DNA of 45,124 nt from Oscillospiraceae bacterium (lineage in GTDB: Bacteria > Bacillota > Clostridia > Oscillospirales > Oscillospiraceae), in NCBI GenBank assembly GCA_902775985.1, contig CACYOR010000012.1, positions 1-45,124 on the forward strand, read 5' to 3'. The stretch's first letter is position 1. Every line of letters starts with the position of its first letter. The notes below the pieces were generated by a model. The model worked only from the letters and a program-made list of their open reading frames with translations, was not told the origin of the DNA and did no database searches. This document shows positions 14,178 to 22,213 of this stretch, piece after piece. The position numbers and the translations under genes were made by a program.

Positions 14178-15546
14178 CGGCAAGACCGGCGTAGCCTATC
14201 GCTTCTTCGTCTCCACTGGGCGGGACAGTGACGGCAAGCAGATCCGCCATACCAAGACCTGGACGCCCACTCCCGGTATGACGGAGAGGCAGATGGAGAA
14301 GGCCGCACAGAAAGCCGCCGCTGATTTTGAGCGAGCCATCGAGCAGGGCTATGTGGCCGACGACCGGCAGAGCTTCCAGGAGTACGCCGAGTATGTACTG
14401 GACCTCAAGGAACGCAGCGGCGCGAAGCACAAGACCATCGAGAGCTATCGCTTTCTGCTTGGCCGGATCAATCCCGCCATCGGCTTTATGAAACTGCAGG
14501 ATATCCGCCCACAGCATCTTAATCAGATGTATAAGAGCCTCGCCAAAAGCGGCCAGAGAGCCAACCAGGGCCGGGCGACGGCGAAAGATGATTCCATACC
14601 CGCCCTTCTGAAATCGCTGAAGCTGAGCCACGCAAAGGCCGCCGAGTTGGCCGGACTGTCTGCCGCTACGGTTGACAAACTGTGCAAACGGGAGGCCGTA
14701 TCCATCGAATCGGCCGGGAAACTGTGTACGGCCTTCGGTCTGGATATCAAGAAATCTTTCCTTGTGGAGAAGGACATGCGCCCGCTCTCGAATAAGTCGC
14801 TGCTGGAGTATCACCGCTGCGTGCACGCGATCCTCGCTCAGGCAGAGCGGGAGATGCTGATCCCCTACAATCCCGCTGAGAAAGCGACGCCTCCAAAGGT
14901 GACGCGTAAGGAAGTCAACTACTTCCAGCCGGAGGAGCTGTGCAAGATCCTGGACGCACTGGACGCGGAGCCGATCAAGTGGCGCACGATTGTCAATCTG
15001 CTGATCGTCACCGGCTGTAGGCGCGGAGAGATCGCAGGGCTAAAGTGGAAGAACGTGGACTTCAAGAACGGGAAGATCAAGATCGACAGCACCCTGCTCT
15101 ACAGCAAGGACCGGGGGATCTATGAGAACGCCACCAAGACCGGCGACACGCGTTTCCTGAAGCTTCCCGCCGAGACAATGGATCTGTTGAAAGACTATCG
15201 GCAGTACTGGCTGGAGCTGCGCTTCAAGAAGGGCGACCGCTGGCAGGGCGGGGACTATGTTTTCACACGGGATGACGGCAGCGTAATCCACCCGGATAGC
15301 CTGACCGCCTATCTCAACCGATTCTCCGAGCAGCACCCGGAGCTGCCGCATATCAACCCCCACGCATTTCGACACACGGTGGCCAGCGTGCTCATCAATG
15401 CCGGACAGGATATCGTCACGGTCTCCAGGCGTCTCGGTCATTCCCGGACGAGCACGACTCTCGACGTATATTCGCACCTGATCGCAGAGGCCGACGCCGA
15501 TGCGAGCGAGGTCACTGCCGACGCACTTCTTCGCCGGAAGGCATGA
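14155..15546 (+). CDS. int: Tyrosine integrase with inserted helix-turn-helix domain
   Basis: This 463-aa protein starts at ATG 14155 behind GAAGGAGG. The order is: arm-binding N-terminus (IQRIDGKTGVAYRFFVSTGR), core-binding domain, catalytic domain. Catalytic residues are visible in TGCRRGEIAGLKW (about 286-298), HAFRHT (about 403-408) and GHSRTSTTLDVYSH (nucleophile Tyr near 439). Residues of about 150-205 are an extra helix-turn-helix (LSHAKAAELAGLSAATVDKL) inside the core-binding domain. The length exceeds the usual 380-400 because of this insert. It would recombine at the tRNA-Arg 3' end, about 150 bases away. Arm-site repeats lie just downstream. Confidence 0.93.
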   Translation: MASIQRIDGKTGVAYRFFVSTGRDSDGKQIRHTKTWTPTPGMTERQMEKAAQKAAADFERAIEQGYVADDRQSFQEYAEYVLDLKERSGAKHKTIESYRFLLGRINPAIGFMKLQDIRPQHLNQMYKSLAKSGQRANQGRATAKDDSIPALLKSLKLSHAKAAELAGLSAATVDKLCKREAVSIESAGKLCTAFGLDIKKSFLVEKDMRPLSNKSLLEYHRCVHAILAQAEREMLIPYNPAEKATPPKVTRKEVNYFQPEELCKILDALDAEPIKWRTIVNLLIVTGCRRGEIAGLKWKNVDFKNGKIKIDSTLLYSKDRGIYENATKTGDTRFLKLPAETMDLLKDYRQYWLELRFKKGDRWQGGDYVFTRDDGSVIHPDSLTAYLNRFSEQHPELPHINPHAFRHTVASVLINAGQDIVTVSRRLGHSRTSTTLDVYSHLIAEADADASEVTADALLRRKA

Positions 15547-15551
15547 AAAAA

Positions 15552-15599
15552 GCGGTTGCAATTCTCTTTCAATCAGAGAGCTACAGCCGCCGTTTTTTT
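15552..15599 (+). terminator. Terminator after the element A integrase
   Basis: GCGGTTG pairs with CAGCCGC and CTCT with AGAG, followed by seven T residues. It lies six bases after the stop codon. Confidence 0.7.
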
Positions 15600-15606
15600 G
15601 AAGTTG

Positions 15607-15628
15607 TGCACGAAATGTGCACGAAATC
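15607..15628 (+). repeat. GTGCACGAAAT x2 (right integrase arm-site candidates)
   Basis: Two direct copies at 15607-15617 and 15618-15628 match those at 216-237 near the left end. The distance to the tRNA fragment at 15697 is 68 bases. Confidence 0.65.
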
Positions 15629-15663
15629 GCTGTTTTGAATAAACCCGCTCAGAAATAAGAAAA

Positions 15664-15717
15664 CCCGGAAACCCTTGATACAAGCGGGTTTCCGGGTGGC
15701 ACGCGATAAGGGATTCG
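15664..15717 (-). repeat. Right att of element A: terminator plus short tRNA-Arg 3' fragment
   Basis: A hairpin CCCGGAAACCC / GGGTTTCCGGG (about 15665-15696) abuts TGGCACGCGATAAGGGATTCG (15697-15717 on the plus strand), the 3' end of tRNA-Arg including CCA. The same order, terminator then tRNA end, is found at the intact tRNA. Identity to the tRNA stops at 15717, where a hairpin-rich insert begins. Confidence 0.7.
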
Positions 15718-15816
15718 CCTGCATTTTGTTTTCTGCGCGTAAGAGCAGAAAACAAAATTATAGTATTCGCCAGTGTTTGCACTGGCTCATGCAGGCCACG
15801 CCGTGGCCTGCGGACA
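15718..15816. repeat. 99-bp hairpin cluster inserted in a tRNA T-arm sequence
   Basis: Three hairpins follow each other: ATTTTGTTTTCTGC / GCAGAAAACAAAAT, CCAGTG / CACTGG and GCAGGCCAC / GTGGCCTGC. The segment is flanked by GGATTCG at 15711-15717 and 15817-15823, like a 7-bp target duplication. It looks like a small palindromic (MITE- or REP-type) insertion. No reading frame is present. Confidence 0.5.
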
Positions 15817-15824
15817 GGATTCGA

Positions 15825-15918
15825 ATCCCTCACATCTATGCAAAATGCGGGCCACCCGAATGGGTGACCCGCATTTTGGCACGCGATAAGGGATTCGAAC
15901 CCCTGACCTTCTGGTCCG
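15825..15918 (-). repeat. Second copy of the 94-bp att repeat; left att of element B
   Basis: This is an exact copy of 1-94: a diverged T-arm-like start, a GC hairpin and the tRNA-Arg 3' fragment (15877-15918). It marks the left limit of element B. The fragment shares 42 bases with the intact tRNA at 32095 and then diverges. Confidence 0.85.
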
Positions 15919-16293
15919 AGCCCTCTTTTACCCGGAAAATGTGGAGCATTCAGCACCGTCACAGTCTGTAAAACGAGGGCTTCCACGGCCAGAATGGGTC
16001 AGTGCCTGGGTCAGGAGTCTGTATTTCACAACATACCCCATGTAAAATTTACGTAGCAAACTAAGGAAGAAAGCCTTTCCTGTGCTTTTTTCAAGCCGAT
16101 GCCCCTATCTATTCTGCTTGAGTCTACGCACTCCTCCTGTGTTTATACAATACTTGCATTATATAACACAGGGAGCCGCAAAATCGGGATAGGTAAAATT
16201 TTCCTCGCTAAGCAATGAAAAATTTTCCACCAGACAAAGGCGCAATTTCAAACTGCGACTCATGAATCAATCGACAATCATCTGTCACTACAA
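15919..16293. other. Left end of element B, non-coding
   Basis: No gene is seen. The stretch holds an inverted repeat AGCCCTC-TTTTA / TAAAA-CGAGGGCT (15919-15976), the arm-site motif CCAGAATGGGTC-N6-TGGGTCAGG (15989-16015) continuing as AGTCTGTATTTCAC, and CTCGCTAAGCAATGAAAA (16204-16221), which recurs near the other end. An AT-rich hairpin around 16194-16227 may terminate the ubiD operon. Confidence 0.55.
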
Positions 16294-17631
16294 TCAGCCG
16301 AGCTCGTAATCGGCCATATTGATCTTCTGAAAGGCAATCCGATTATAGCAGCTGGGTTTGGGAACCGGGTACGTGCAATCGAAACCGATCTTGGCGCTTA
16401 CATTTCCCTTCACCACGGGATTCAGTTCATGTGCGAAAACGCCGGGGATAATAACAACATCCTGAGCCGGATCCATTCTCGTCGCCATGGCAAACTCTAC
16501 ATCCGACGGATCGTAGATATCCACATCTGAGTTGACGACGGTCACCATCTGCAAGTCAGAGAATTCCACGAAAGCCGCCATGATTGCGTTTTTCGCCATG
16601 CCGTTATAGGGCGGATCCATCTGTAAAACCATGTGATAATGATTACCTCCGTGAGAGAGATATACATTTTTAAGCCCCTTCACCTTTTTCCCGATGGATT
16701 GCAGCAGGTTCGCCTCAATGCCCAAACCCTGACCGTTGAGCACCTCGATGCCCGGATGCAGCATATGAATCACAGGCTCCCGATTCAGACTGATCGCCTT
16801 TACTCGCACCACCCACCGGTCTTCGCGCGTGGCATAATATCCGCTGACCTCACCGAACGGGCCCTCCGGCTCCCGCACGAAGGGCAGAATTTCCGCCTCC
16901 AGAATCATCTGCGCGTCGGCGATACCCTCCACCGCCACTGTTCTGCTCCTGCACAGCCGGGCGGGCTCTCCCAGAAGATAGGACGCCACCGCAAGCTCGT
17001 CCACATCAATGGGCGCGGCGGAGCTGGGCGTCGTGGCAGCTACAAAATAGGCCGGATGTACGCCATTGTTGATCGTAATCTCCAGCGGGAGACCCCGCGC
17101 CTCGCAGCGCTCATAGTAGTCTCGCAGATGTCTTCCCACGTCCATGAGGATCCCCAGGCGGTCCGGGCCGCTGACCATGAGCCGGTGGACGGAGGTATTT
17201 CTCACACCGGTATCCGGATCCCTGGCGATGATCACGCAGTTGGAGAAATAGGGGCCGCCGTCCTCCAGCGCGTGGGTGGGGACCGGGATCCGGCCTAGAT
17301 CCGGCCGCTCCATAAACTCGTATTGGGCAGGCGCGTCCTCCACCAGCACGGGCGCCACCGGGGCTTGATGCAGAGCGGTGATCGCCTTTGCAAACAGGGC
17401 TGAAAGCTCCGGCGCCGGCGTGTCGAAAATCGCGGCCACATTTTCCCGATTCCACCACATACCCGTGGTGACCGGGTAATCATATCCTCTGACACGATCA
17501 AATACCAGCGCTTTGCCGCCCTCCATCGCCGCGGCCACGCCCGCCAGCTCGTGAACGGCGTCCACCTGGGTTTTCACGTGCGTCAGCCGGCCGGCCTGTT
17601 CCATTTTTACCAGACAATCCTTCAAATCCAT
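16294..17631 (-). CDS. ubiD: UbiD family prenylated-FMN decarboxylase
   Basis: This 445-aa protein starts at ATG 17631, with TAGAGG upstream; it follows ubiX by 10 bases. UbiD enzymes reversibly decarboxylate aromatic or alpha,beta-unsaturated acids with prenylated FMN. Visible family features are the Asn-x4-Arg segment in GVRNTSVHRLMVSG and the EGPFGEVSGYY motif (about 258-268), which carries acidic active-site residues, and metal-binding HGGNHYHMV further on. Length is normal. UbiX (the prenyltransferase) is adjacent and an LpdD-like chaperone is nearby, so the cofactor supply is complete. The LpdD link resembles gallate-type phenolic-acid decarboxylases. The actual substrate cannot be read from the sequence. 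Confidence 0.9.
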   Translation of the reverse strand: MDLKDCLVKMEQAGRLTHVKTQVDAVHELAGVAAAMEGGKALVFDRVRGYDYPVTTGMWWNRENVAAIFDTPAPELSALFAKAITALHQAPVAPVLVEDAPAQYEFMERPDLGRIPVPTHALEDGGPYFSNCVIIARDPDTGVRNTSVHRLMVSGPDRLGILMDVGRHLRDYYERCEARGLPLEITINNGVHPAYFVAATTPSSAAPIDVDELAVASYLLGEPARLCRSRTVAVEGIADAQMILEAEILPFVREPEGPFGEVSGYYATREDRWVVRVKAISLNREPVIHMLHPGIEVLNGQGLGIEANLLQSIGKKVKGLKNVYLSHGGNHYHMVLQMDPPYNGMAKNAIMAAFVEFSDLQMVTVVNSDVDIYDPSDVEFAMATRMDPAQDVVIIPGVFAHELNPVVKGNVSAKIGFDCTYPVPKPSCYNRIAFQKINMADYELG

Positions 17632-17641
17632 TGCGATACCT

Positions 17642-18205
17642 CTACTTTCCCTCCCAGGCCCGAAAGCCCGGAAGCGTAATATCATATTGCAGCAGCGCCT
17701 TTCCCAGGATATGATCGACCATATCCCGGGCAGTTTGCGCCCCGGAATAGAACGTCAATACCGGCGGCAGCACCACGCAGCCCGCCGCTGTGACGCTTTC
17801 CATGTTTCGGATGTGGATCAGGCTCAAAGGCGTCTCCCTGGTCAGGAGCACGGTCTTCCTGCGCTCCTTGATGCACACGTCGGCCGCGCGGGTCAGCAGG
17901 TTGTCCGAAAGCCCGGCGGCAATTGCGGCCAGGGTTCTCATGCTGCAGGGCGCCACGATCATGCCGTCGGTTTGGAAGGATCCGCTGGCAATGGCGGCCT
18001 CCGTGTTGCGGGGATCATAGCAGTAATCCGCCAGCTCCCGCACCTGCCGCAGCTCCATACCGCACACGCAGGGCAGCATGCGCGCCGCGTTCGGCGTCGT
18101 CACCAGGTGCGTCTCTACATGGGGGAGATCCCGGAGCAGTTCCAGCAGACGAATCCCCATCTGCAGGCCGTCCGCGCCGCTGATACCGACGATGAGCTTC
18201 TTCAT
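17642..18205 (-). CDS. ubiX: UbiX flavin prenyltransferase
   Basis: This 187-aa protein starts at ATG 18205, overlapping the stop region of the CoA-transferase gene (18208), so translation is probably coupled. It makes prenylated FMN from FMN and dimethylallyl phosphate for UbiD. The nucleotide-binding start MKKLIVGISGADG, the central APCSMRTLAAIAAGLSDNLL and KTVLLTRETPLSLIH segments are the standard family signatures. Length fits the family. It feeds the UbiD encoded 10 bases downstream. Confidence 0.93.
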   Translation of the reverse strand: MKKLIVGISGADGLQMGIRLLELLRDLPHVETHLVTTPNAARMLPCVCGMELRQVRELADYCYDPRNTEAAIASGSFQTDGMIVAPCSMRTLAAIAAGLSDNLLTRAADVCIKERRKTVLLTRETPLSLIHIRNMESVTAAGCVVLPPVLTFYSGAQTARDMVDHILGKALLQYDITLPGFRAWEGK

Positions 18206-18207
18206 GC

Positions 18208-19764
18208 TCAAAAACGCAGCCCCATCTTTTCCGGACGGAAAAGACGTTCATCCATCAGCCTGAGATCCTCCGCGATTTCCGGGACATAGTCCATCCGATC
18301 CAGAATATGCTTCTGCAGATCCACGCCCGGCGCGATCTCCGTCAGGGTCAGGCGGCCATCGCGGATTTCAAACACGGCCCGCTCGGTGATGAACAGCACC
18401 ATCTGCCCCGTCTCCCGGGCGAAGGTGGAGGAAAAGGTGATCTGATCCAGATCCCGAATAAATTTCACACCGCCGCCGTCCTGGACGATATTCAGCTTTC
18501 CGTCCTCTACGCGGATATCGCATTTGCCGGAGGTGAAGGAGAAGGCGAAGCAGACCTTGGGCGTGTTCTGGGAAATATTCACAAAGCCGCCGGGGCCCAC
18601 GCAGCGCCCGGAGAATTTGGACACGTTCACGTTGCCGCTGGGGTCGATTTCCGCTCCGCCCAGCACGGTCATATTCAGGGCCCCGCCGTCATAGGCGGTG
18701 AACATATCCGCGGAGCGGGAGATGGAATCCGGATTGACGGAGGCGCCGAACAGCGGCCCGTCCAGAGGAACGCCGCCATAGACGCCGGTTTCCAGCGAGA
18801 GGGTGACCTGCTGGCTGAGGCCCTCTTCGTTGGCCACGTTGGCCACCCCCGCGGGGATGCCGATGCCCAGATTCACAAGGTCGCCCTTCCGCAGCTCCAT
18901 GGCCGCCCGGCGGGTGATGACCTTCTTGTAGCTGAGCTTCAGGGGCTTGACCGAGCCCTCGGTGGGAACCCGGATATCGCCGATCATGGCGGGCTCGTAG
19001 GCCAGGGCGGCGTTATCCCCCTTCCCGGCTCTGACGATGTAATCCACCATGGATTTGTGAATCAGCACGTGCCGCGGATCCAGGGTGTTGGCGCCGACGA
19101 TCTCCTTGACCTCCACAATCACGATACCGCCGTTATTGTGCACCGCCGACGCCAGCTCCAGCAGATCGCCGTGCACCGGCTCGTCCTGCAGAGAGACGTT
19201 GCCCAGCTCGTCGGCGTAGCTTGCGTGGAGGATGCAGGCGTCGATGGGGAATGCCTTGTAAAACAGATAGTCCCTGCCGTCTATGTTCACCAGCTGAACG
19301 ATCTCCCGCCCCTGTTCTCTGGCGGCCTCGTTCATGATACAGCCGTCCTGTCTGGGGTCGGCGTAGGTATGCAGGCCCACATGAGTCAGAATGCCGGGCC
19401 GCTTGCCGCCGATGGCGGCCATCAGCTGGCCGTAAACGCCAAGGGGCATGGAAAACGCCGCGATTTTGTTTTCGCTGCAGGCGCGCCCGATGGCGGGAGA
19501 CATGCGCAGATGGGAAGCGATCAGGGTTTTGATGATCCCTTCATCCCGGATCTTGGACAGGCCGCAGCCGTCCTCCACAAAGTCGCCCGGCGCCACGCCG
19601 GAAACGATGGTCAGATCCCGCGGCGTGTTTTCCCGGCGGAATTTGTCGCCAATCGCCTCCAGGATGCTGTCCGGCGAGGCAAAGGCGCCAAAGCCGCTGA
19701 TGCCGACGGTCATCCCGTCATGGATCAGGTCCGCCGCCTCTCGCACTGAAATGATGTTTGCCAT
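18208..19764 (-). CDS. Family I acyl-CoA:carboxylate CoA-transferase (Pct/YdiF type)
   Basis: This 518-aa protein starts at ATG 19764 behind GACGGGGGAAAA; a longer reading to 19803 has no good site. It is a fused alpha-beta family I CoA-transferase. The N-half begins SVREAADLIHDGMTVGISGF. The C-half has GDLVNLGIGIPAGVAN and the catalytic Glu in LSLETGVYGGVP (near residue 323). Such enzymes move CoA between short-chain acids such as acetate, propionate or lactate. In this operon it may exchange CoA from the acyl-CoA made by the ferredoxin oxidoreductase onto the imported acid. The substrate pair is inferred only. Confidence 0.88.
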   Translation of the reverse strand: MANIISVREAADLIHDGMTVGISGFGAFASPDSILEAIGDKFRRENTPRDLTIVSGVAPGDFVEDGCGLSKIRDEGIIKTLIASHLRMSPAIGRACSENKIAAFSMPLGVYGQLMAAIGGKRPGILTHVGLHTYADPRQDGCIMNEAAREQGREIVQLVNIDGRDYLFYKAFPIDACILHASYADELGNVSLQDEPVHGDLLELASAVHNNGGIVIVEVKEIVGANTLDPRHVLIHKSMVDYIVRAGKGDNAALAYEPAMIGDIRVPTEGSVKPLKLSYKKVITRRAAMELRKGDLVNLGIGIPAGVANVANEEGLSQQVTLSLETGVYGGVPLDGPLFGASVNPDSISRSADMFTAYDGGALNMTVLGGAEIDPSGNVNVSKFSGRCVGPGGFVNISQNTPKVCFAFSFTSGKCDIRVEDGKLNIVQDGGGVKFIRDLDQITFSSTFARETGQMVLFITERAVFEIRDGRLTLTEIAPGVDLQKHILDRMDYVPEIAEDLRLMDERLFRPEKMGLRF

Positions 19765-19806
19765 TGATTTTCCCCCGTCCTCATAAGTTTCGAATGGATG
19801 CAAGAA

Positions 19807-19833
19807 TGCGCAGAATAGTGTCTATTCTGCGCA
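19807..19833 (-). terminator. Intercistronic hairpin between oxidoreductase and CoA-transferase genes
   Basis: TGCGCAGAATA and TATTCTGCGCA form an 11-bp stem with a 5-base loop. No T run follows on the minus strand, so it may stabilise or process the mRNA rather than end it. Confidence 0.45.
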
Positions 19834-19843
19834 TTCCGATGTG

Positions 19844-20710
19844 TTACAGGCAGGCGAGCTGAGACAGCTGCTGCAGGGTCTCATAGCGCGTCTTCGCCTC
19901 TTCGATGATCTGCGCAGTGATCTCGTCGTTGATGCGGTTGAAACGCTTCTGACGGGACAGGTATTCGGGAATCAGCTCAAAATTTGTCGGTTTCTGGTTA
20001 ATGGTGATTTTCCCGTCTTCCCGCTCGAAGAGGAGCCACATGCCGCTCTTGATCGCGAGCTTCGCGATCTGGACGGTCTGGTCGGCGGGGAACTTCCAGC
20101 CCGAGGGGCAGGGAGTCATCACATGGATAAAGCAGGGGCCGTCCTTGGTTGCCGCTTTTGCCAGCTTCCGCTTGAAGTCCCGGATATTCCCCACAGAGGC
20201 CGTCGCCTGATAGGCAAGGGGCGTATGGAGCAGCATGAAGTCGATATTCTTGCTGACCTCCTTTTTGCCGGTGGGCGTGGTCTTGGTAGAGGCGCCCAGA
20301 GTCGTCGCGCTGGAGCGCTGGCCGCCGGTGTTCATATATGCCTCGTTGTTGTAGCAGATATAGATGGCCTTGTGTCCGCGCTCAATGGCGCCGGAGAGGG
20401 ACTGCAGGCCGATATCAAAGGTGCCGCCGTCGCCGGCAAATCCCATCACGGTCACATCGTCCATGCCGCGGATTTTCAGGGCCTCAGAGACGCCGGAGGC
20501 AAACGCGGGCAGGCTCATCAGAACAGTCTGCACCGAGGGGATGCCCCAGCCGGTCTCGTCGCCGCTGCCGGTCAGGATGGCCGAGCAGCTGGGAGGCGTC
20601 ATGGTGATCGTTTTCGGGCCGAGAACCTCAAGCGCGGAACGTCCGATCAGCTCCATCGGGCAGCCCTGGCAGGTGGTCATGCCTTTGCTCAGAAGATCCA
20701 GTTCAGCCAT
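19844..20710 (-). CDS. 2-oxoacid:ferredoxin oxidoreductase, beta (TPP) subunit
   Basis: This 288-aa protein overlaps the alpha gene by eight bases. It binds thiamine pyrophosphate through GDGGT (93-97) and the following NNEAYMNTGGQ (121-131). Cysteines at 14, 17 and 42 fit the iron-sulfur ligands of the family. It forms a four-subunit enzyme with the genes upstream and converts a 2-oxoacid plus CoA to acyl-CoA, CO2 and reduced ferredoxin. Pyruvate, 2-oxoisovalerate or an aryl-2-oxoacid are all possible. A 79-base gap separates it from the CoA-transferase gene and includes an inverted repeat (TGCGCAGAATA / TATTCTGCGCA, 19807-19833), possibly an internal attenuator. Confidence 0.92.
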   Translation of the reverse strand: MAELDLLSKGMTTCQGCPMELIGRSALEVLGPKTITMTPPSCSAILTGSGDETGWGIPSVQTVLMSLPAFASGVSEALKIRGMDDVTVMGFAGDGGTFDIGLQSLSGAIERGHKAIYICYNNEAYMNTGGQRSSATTLGASTKTTPTGKKEVSKNIDFMLLHTPLAYQATASVGNIRDFKRKLAKAATKDGPCFIHVMTPCPSGWKFPADQTVQIAKLAIKSGMWLLFEREDGKITINQKPTNFELIPEYLSRQKRFNRINDEITAQIIEEAKTRYETLQQLSQLACL

Positions 20711-21902
20711 TTGTCACTACCTCCTCTTCTTTCAGGTCAATCCAGATCGGGGCGTCGCAGACCGAGTTCTCAGCGCCCAGCTCCTCCGTCCTCGCGATCA
20801 CGTCCTCCACGGTCTGTTCCCAGATATCCCGTCCGCCGAGGCCGGCCACGAAGCTGTAGGCGTTGGCGTCGAGCCTGCCGAGGCGCATGCTGGCCAGGAC
20901 CTCCTCATACAGGGGGCCGAAGGAACCCATGGCGGAAACGCGGTCGATCACGGCGACGTTTTTCGCGTTTTTCAAAGCCTCCGCGACCTCCTTCGCCGGG
21001 AAGGGCCGGAAGGCGACAACGCGCAGGATACCGACCTTCTTTCCCTCCTCGCGTAGCTGCCGGACCACATGCTGCACCGTGCCGGCCATGGAGCCCATGC
21101 AGACCACCACCGTGTCCGCATCCTCAACGTTCTCGCACAGGATCCGCCCGTAGCGGCGTCCGAAGAGCTCGCCAAACTGCTCAAAACGCTCGTCCAAAAC
21201 GCCTGCGGCGGCGCGCATGCCCAGATCCTGGGAGCGCTTGATCTCGGTGAAGATGGCGGGGGAGGTCAGGTTGTTGATGGCATAGGGCAGTTCCGGATCC
21301 AGCACCGCGTTGACAGGGTTAAAGTCGGTGATGAAGCGCTCCGCCTCCTCCTCGGTGGGCACGTCCACCGGCTCGGTCAAATGGGAGCAGAAGAAGCCGT
21401 CGATGTCCACCATCGTGGGCGTCAGGACACGCTCGTCCTCACTGGTGCGATAGGCGATCATGATAAAGTCCAGCGCCTCCTGCGGGCTCTTGGCGAAGAG
21501 CTGGATCCAGCCCTGATCCCGCTGCGTCATGATATCGGAGTGGTCGCACCAGAGGCACATGGGGCCGGGGATGGCGCGGCTGACGACCGCCATGACAGCG
21601 GGCAGGCGGGAGGCCGAGCAGGTGCCGGTCACCTCATGCATCAGAGCCAGGCCGTGGGAGGCGCTGGCGGTGAAGGTGCGCACGCCGGTGGAGGCGGCGC
21701 CGATCACGGCGCTGAGGGCCGAGTGTTCCGATTCTACGGTTATGTAGGTGGCGTCGTACTGCTTGGTGTCGATCAGGGAGGAGATCGTCTCCACAATCGG
21801 CGTCTGCGGCGTGATGGGATACGCCGCGACCAGCTGCACCTTGGAACGCATTACGCCATGCGCGATGGCGGCGTTGCCGTCCAGAGCTTTAATCACACCC
21901 AT
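20703..21902 (-). CDS. 2-oxoacid:ferredoxin oxidoreductase, alpha subunit
   Basis: This 399-aa protein starts at ATG 21902, overlapping the ferredoxin-subunit stop by one base. It has the family opening GNAAIAHGVMRSKVQLVAAYPITPQTPIVE and TYITVESEHSALSAVIGAAS, which binds CoA/substrate and contacts TPP. The C-terminal domain contains VVVCMGSMAGTV and GILRVVAFRPFP. Length is normal for the separate alpha subunit. It works with the beta, gamma and delta subunits encoded in the same operon. Substrate preference is unresolved. Confidence 0.92.
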   Translation of the reverse strand: MGVIKALDGNAAIAHGVMRSKVQLVAAYPITPQTPIVETISSLIDTKQYDATYITVESEHSALSAVIGAASTGVRTFTASASHGLALMHEVTGTCSASRLPAVMAVVSRAIPGPMCLWCDHSDIMTQRDQGWIQLFAKSPQEALDFIMIAYRTSEDERVLTPTMVDIDGFFCSHLTEPVDVPTEEEAERFITDFNPVNAVLDPELPYAINNLTSPAIFTEIKRSQDLGMRAAAGVLDERFEQFGELFGRRYGRILCENVEDADTVVVCMGSMAGTVQHVVRQLREEGKKVGILRVVAFRPFPAKEVAEALKNAKNVAVIDRVSAMGSFGPLYEEVLASMRLGRLDANAYSFVAGLGGRDIWEQTVEDVIARTEELGAENSVCDAPIWIDLKEEEVVTNG

Positions 21903-22213
21903 TACTGATCTCCCTCCCCTTCAAATTCAGATTCCAGAACAAAGTCGATGGCCTTCTTGGGACACTCGACCGTGCAGATGCCGCAGCCCTTGCAGTAGGT
22001 GTAGTCGACGGTCATGACCTCGGCCTTCTCGATTACGCCGCAGGGGCAGTACTCCGCGCAGATGCCGCAGCGAATACAGTCGTCATGGCGGATGACCGGC
22101 CGGCGGTAACGCCAGACGCCGGTGTGAACATCGGAGACCTTAACCGACACCGGCCCGACAATTTTGGGCAGGGTCTCAAGCATTTTCGTACGCTGCTTTA
22201 CAAGCTCTTGCAT
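21902..22213 (-). CDS. 2-oxoacid:ferredoxin oxidoreductase, delta (2x[4Fe-4S]) subunit
   Basis: This 103-aa ferredoxin-type subunit has two CxxCxxCxxxC clusters: C46, C49, C52, C56 and C74, C77, C80, C84. They carry electrons from the TPP centre to soluble ferredoxin. The N-terminal 40 residues are the usual delta-subunit extension (GVWRYRRPVIRHDDC). The chosen start overlaps the gamma gene by 38 bases; the alternative ATG at 22183 lacks a ribosome binding site. Coupled translation with gamma is likely. Confidence 0.92.
   Translation of the reverse strand: MQELVKQRTKMLETLPKIVGPVSVKVSDVHTGVWRYRRPVIRHDDCIRCGICAEYCPCGVIEKAEVMTVDYTYCKGCGICTVECPKKAIDFVLESEFEGEGDQ

Larger units (their letters stand above)
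53..15717. mobile_element. Element A: satellite-like integrated element at a tRNA-Arg site
   Basis: The proposed limits are two 3' fragments of tRNA-Arg, at 53-98 and 15697-15717. Inside lie an integrase, a CI-like repressor with operators, an excisionase-like protein, replication genes and two virion-like proteins. Repeats of GTGCACGAAAT lie near both ends (206-245 and 15607-15628), as integrase arm sites would. No terminase, portal, capsid, tail, relaxase or conjugation gene is visible. The right limit is uncertain, because a 99-bp hairpin insert and a further tRNA fragment follow it. The boundaries are inference; the repeats and gene content are seen directly. Confidence 0.7.

Noticed and set aside
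53-15717. Element A as a complete prophage
   Set aside because: No terminase, portal, capsid, tail or lysis gene was found on either strand.
16294-17631. Assignment of the UbiD protein to ubiquinone synthesis
   Set aside because: The neighbours are catabolic genes and an LpdD-type protein, and a fermentative anaerobe of this kind is not expected to make ubiquinone.
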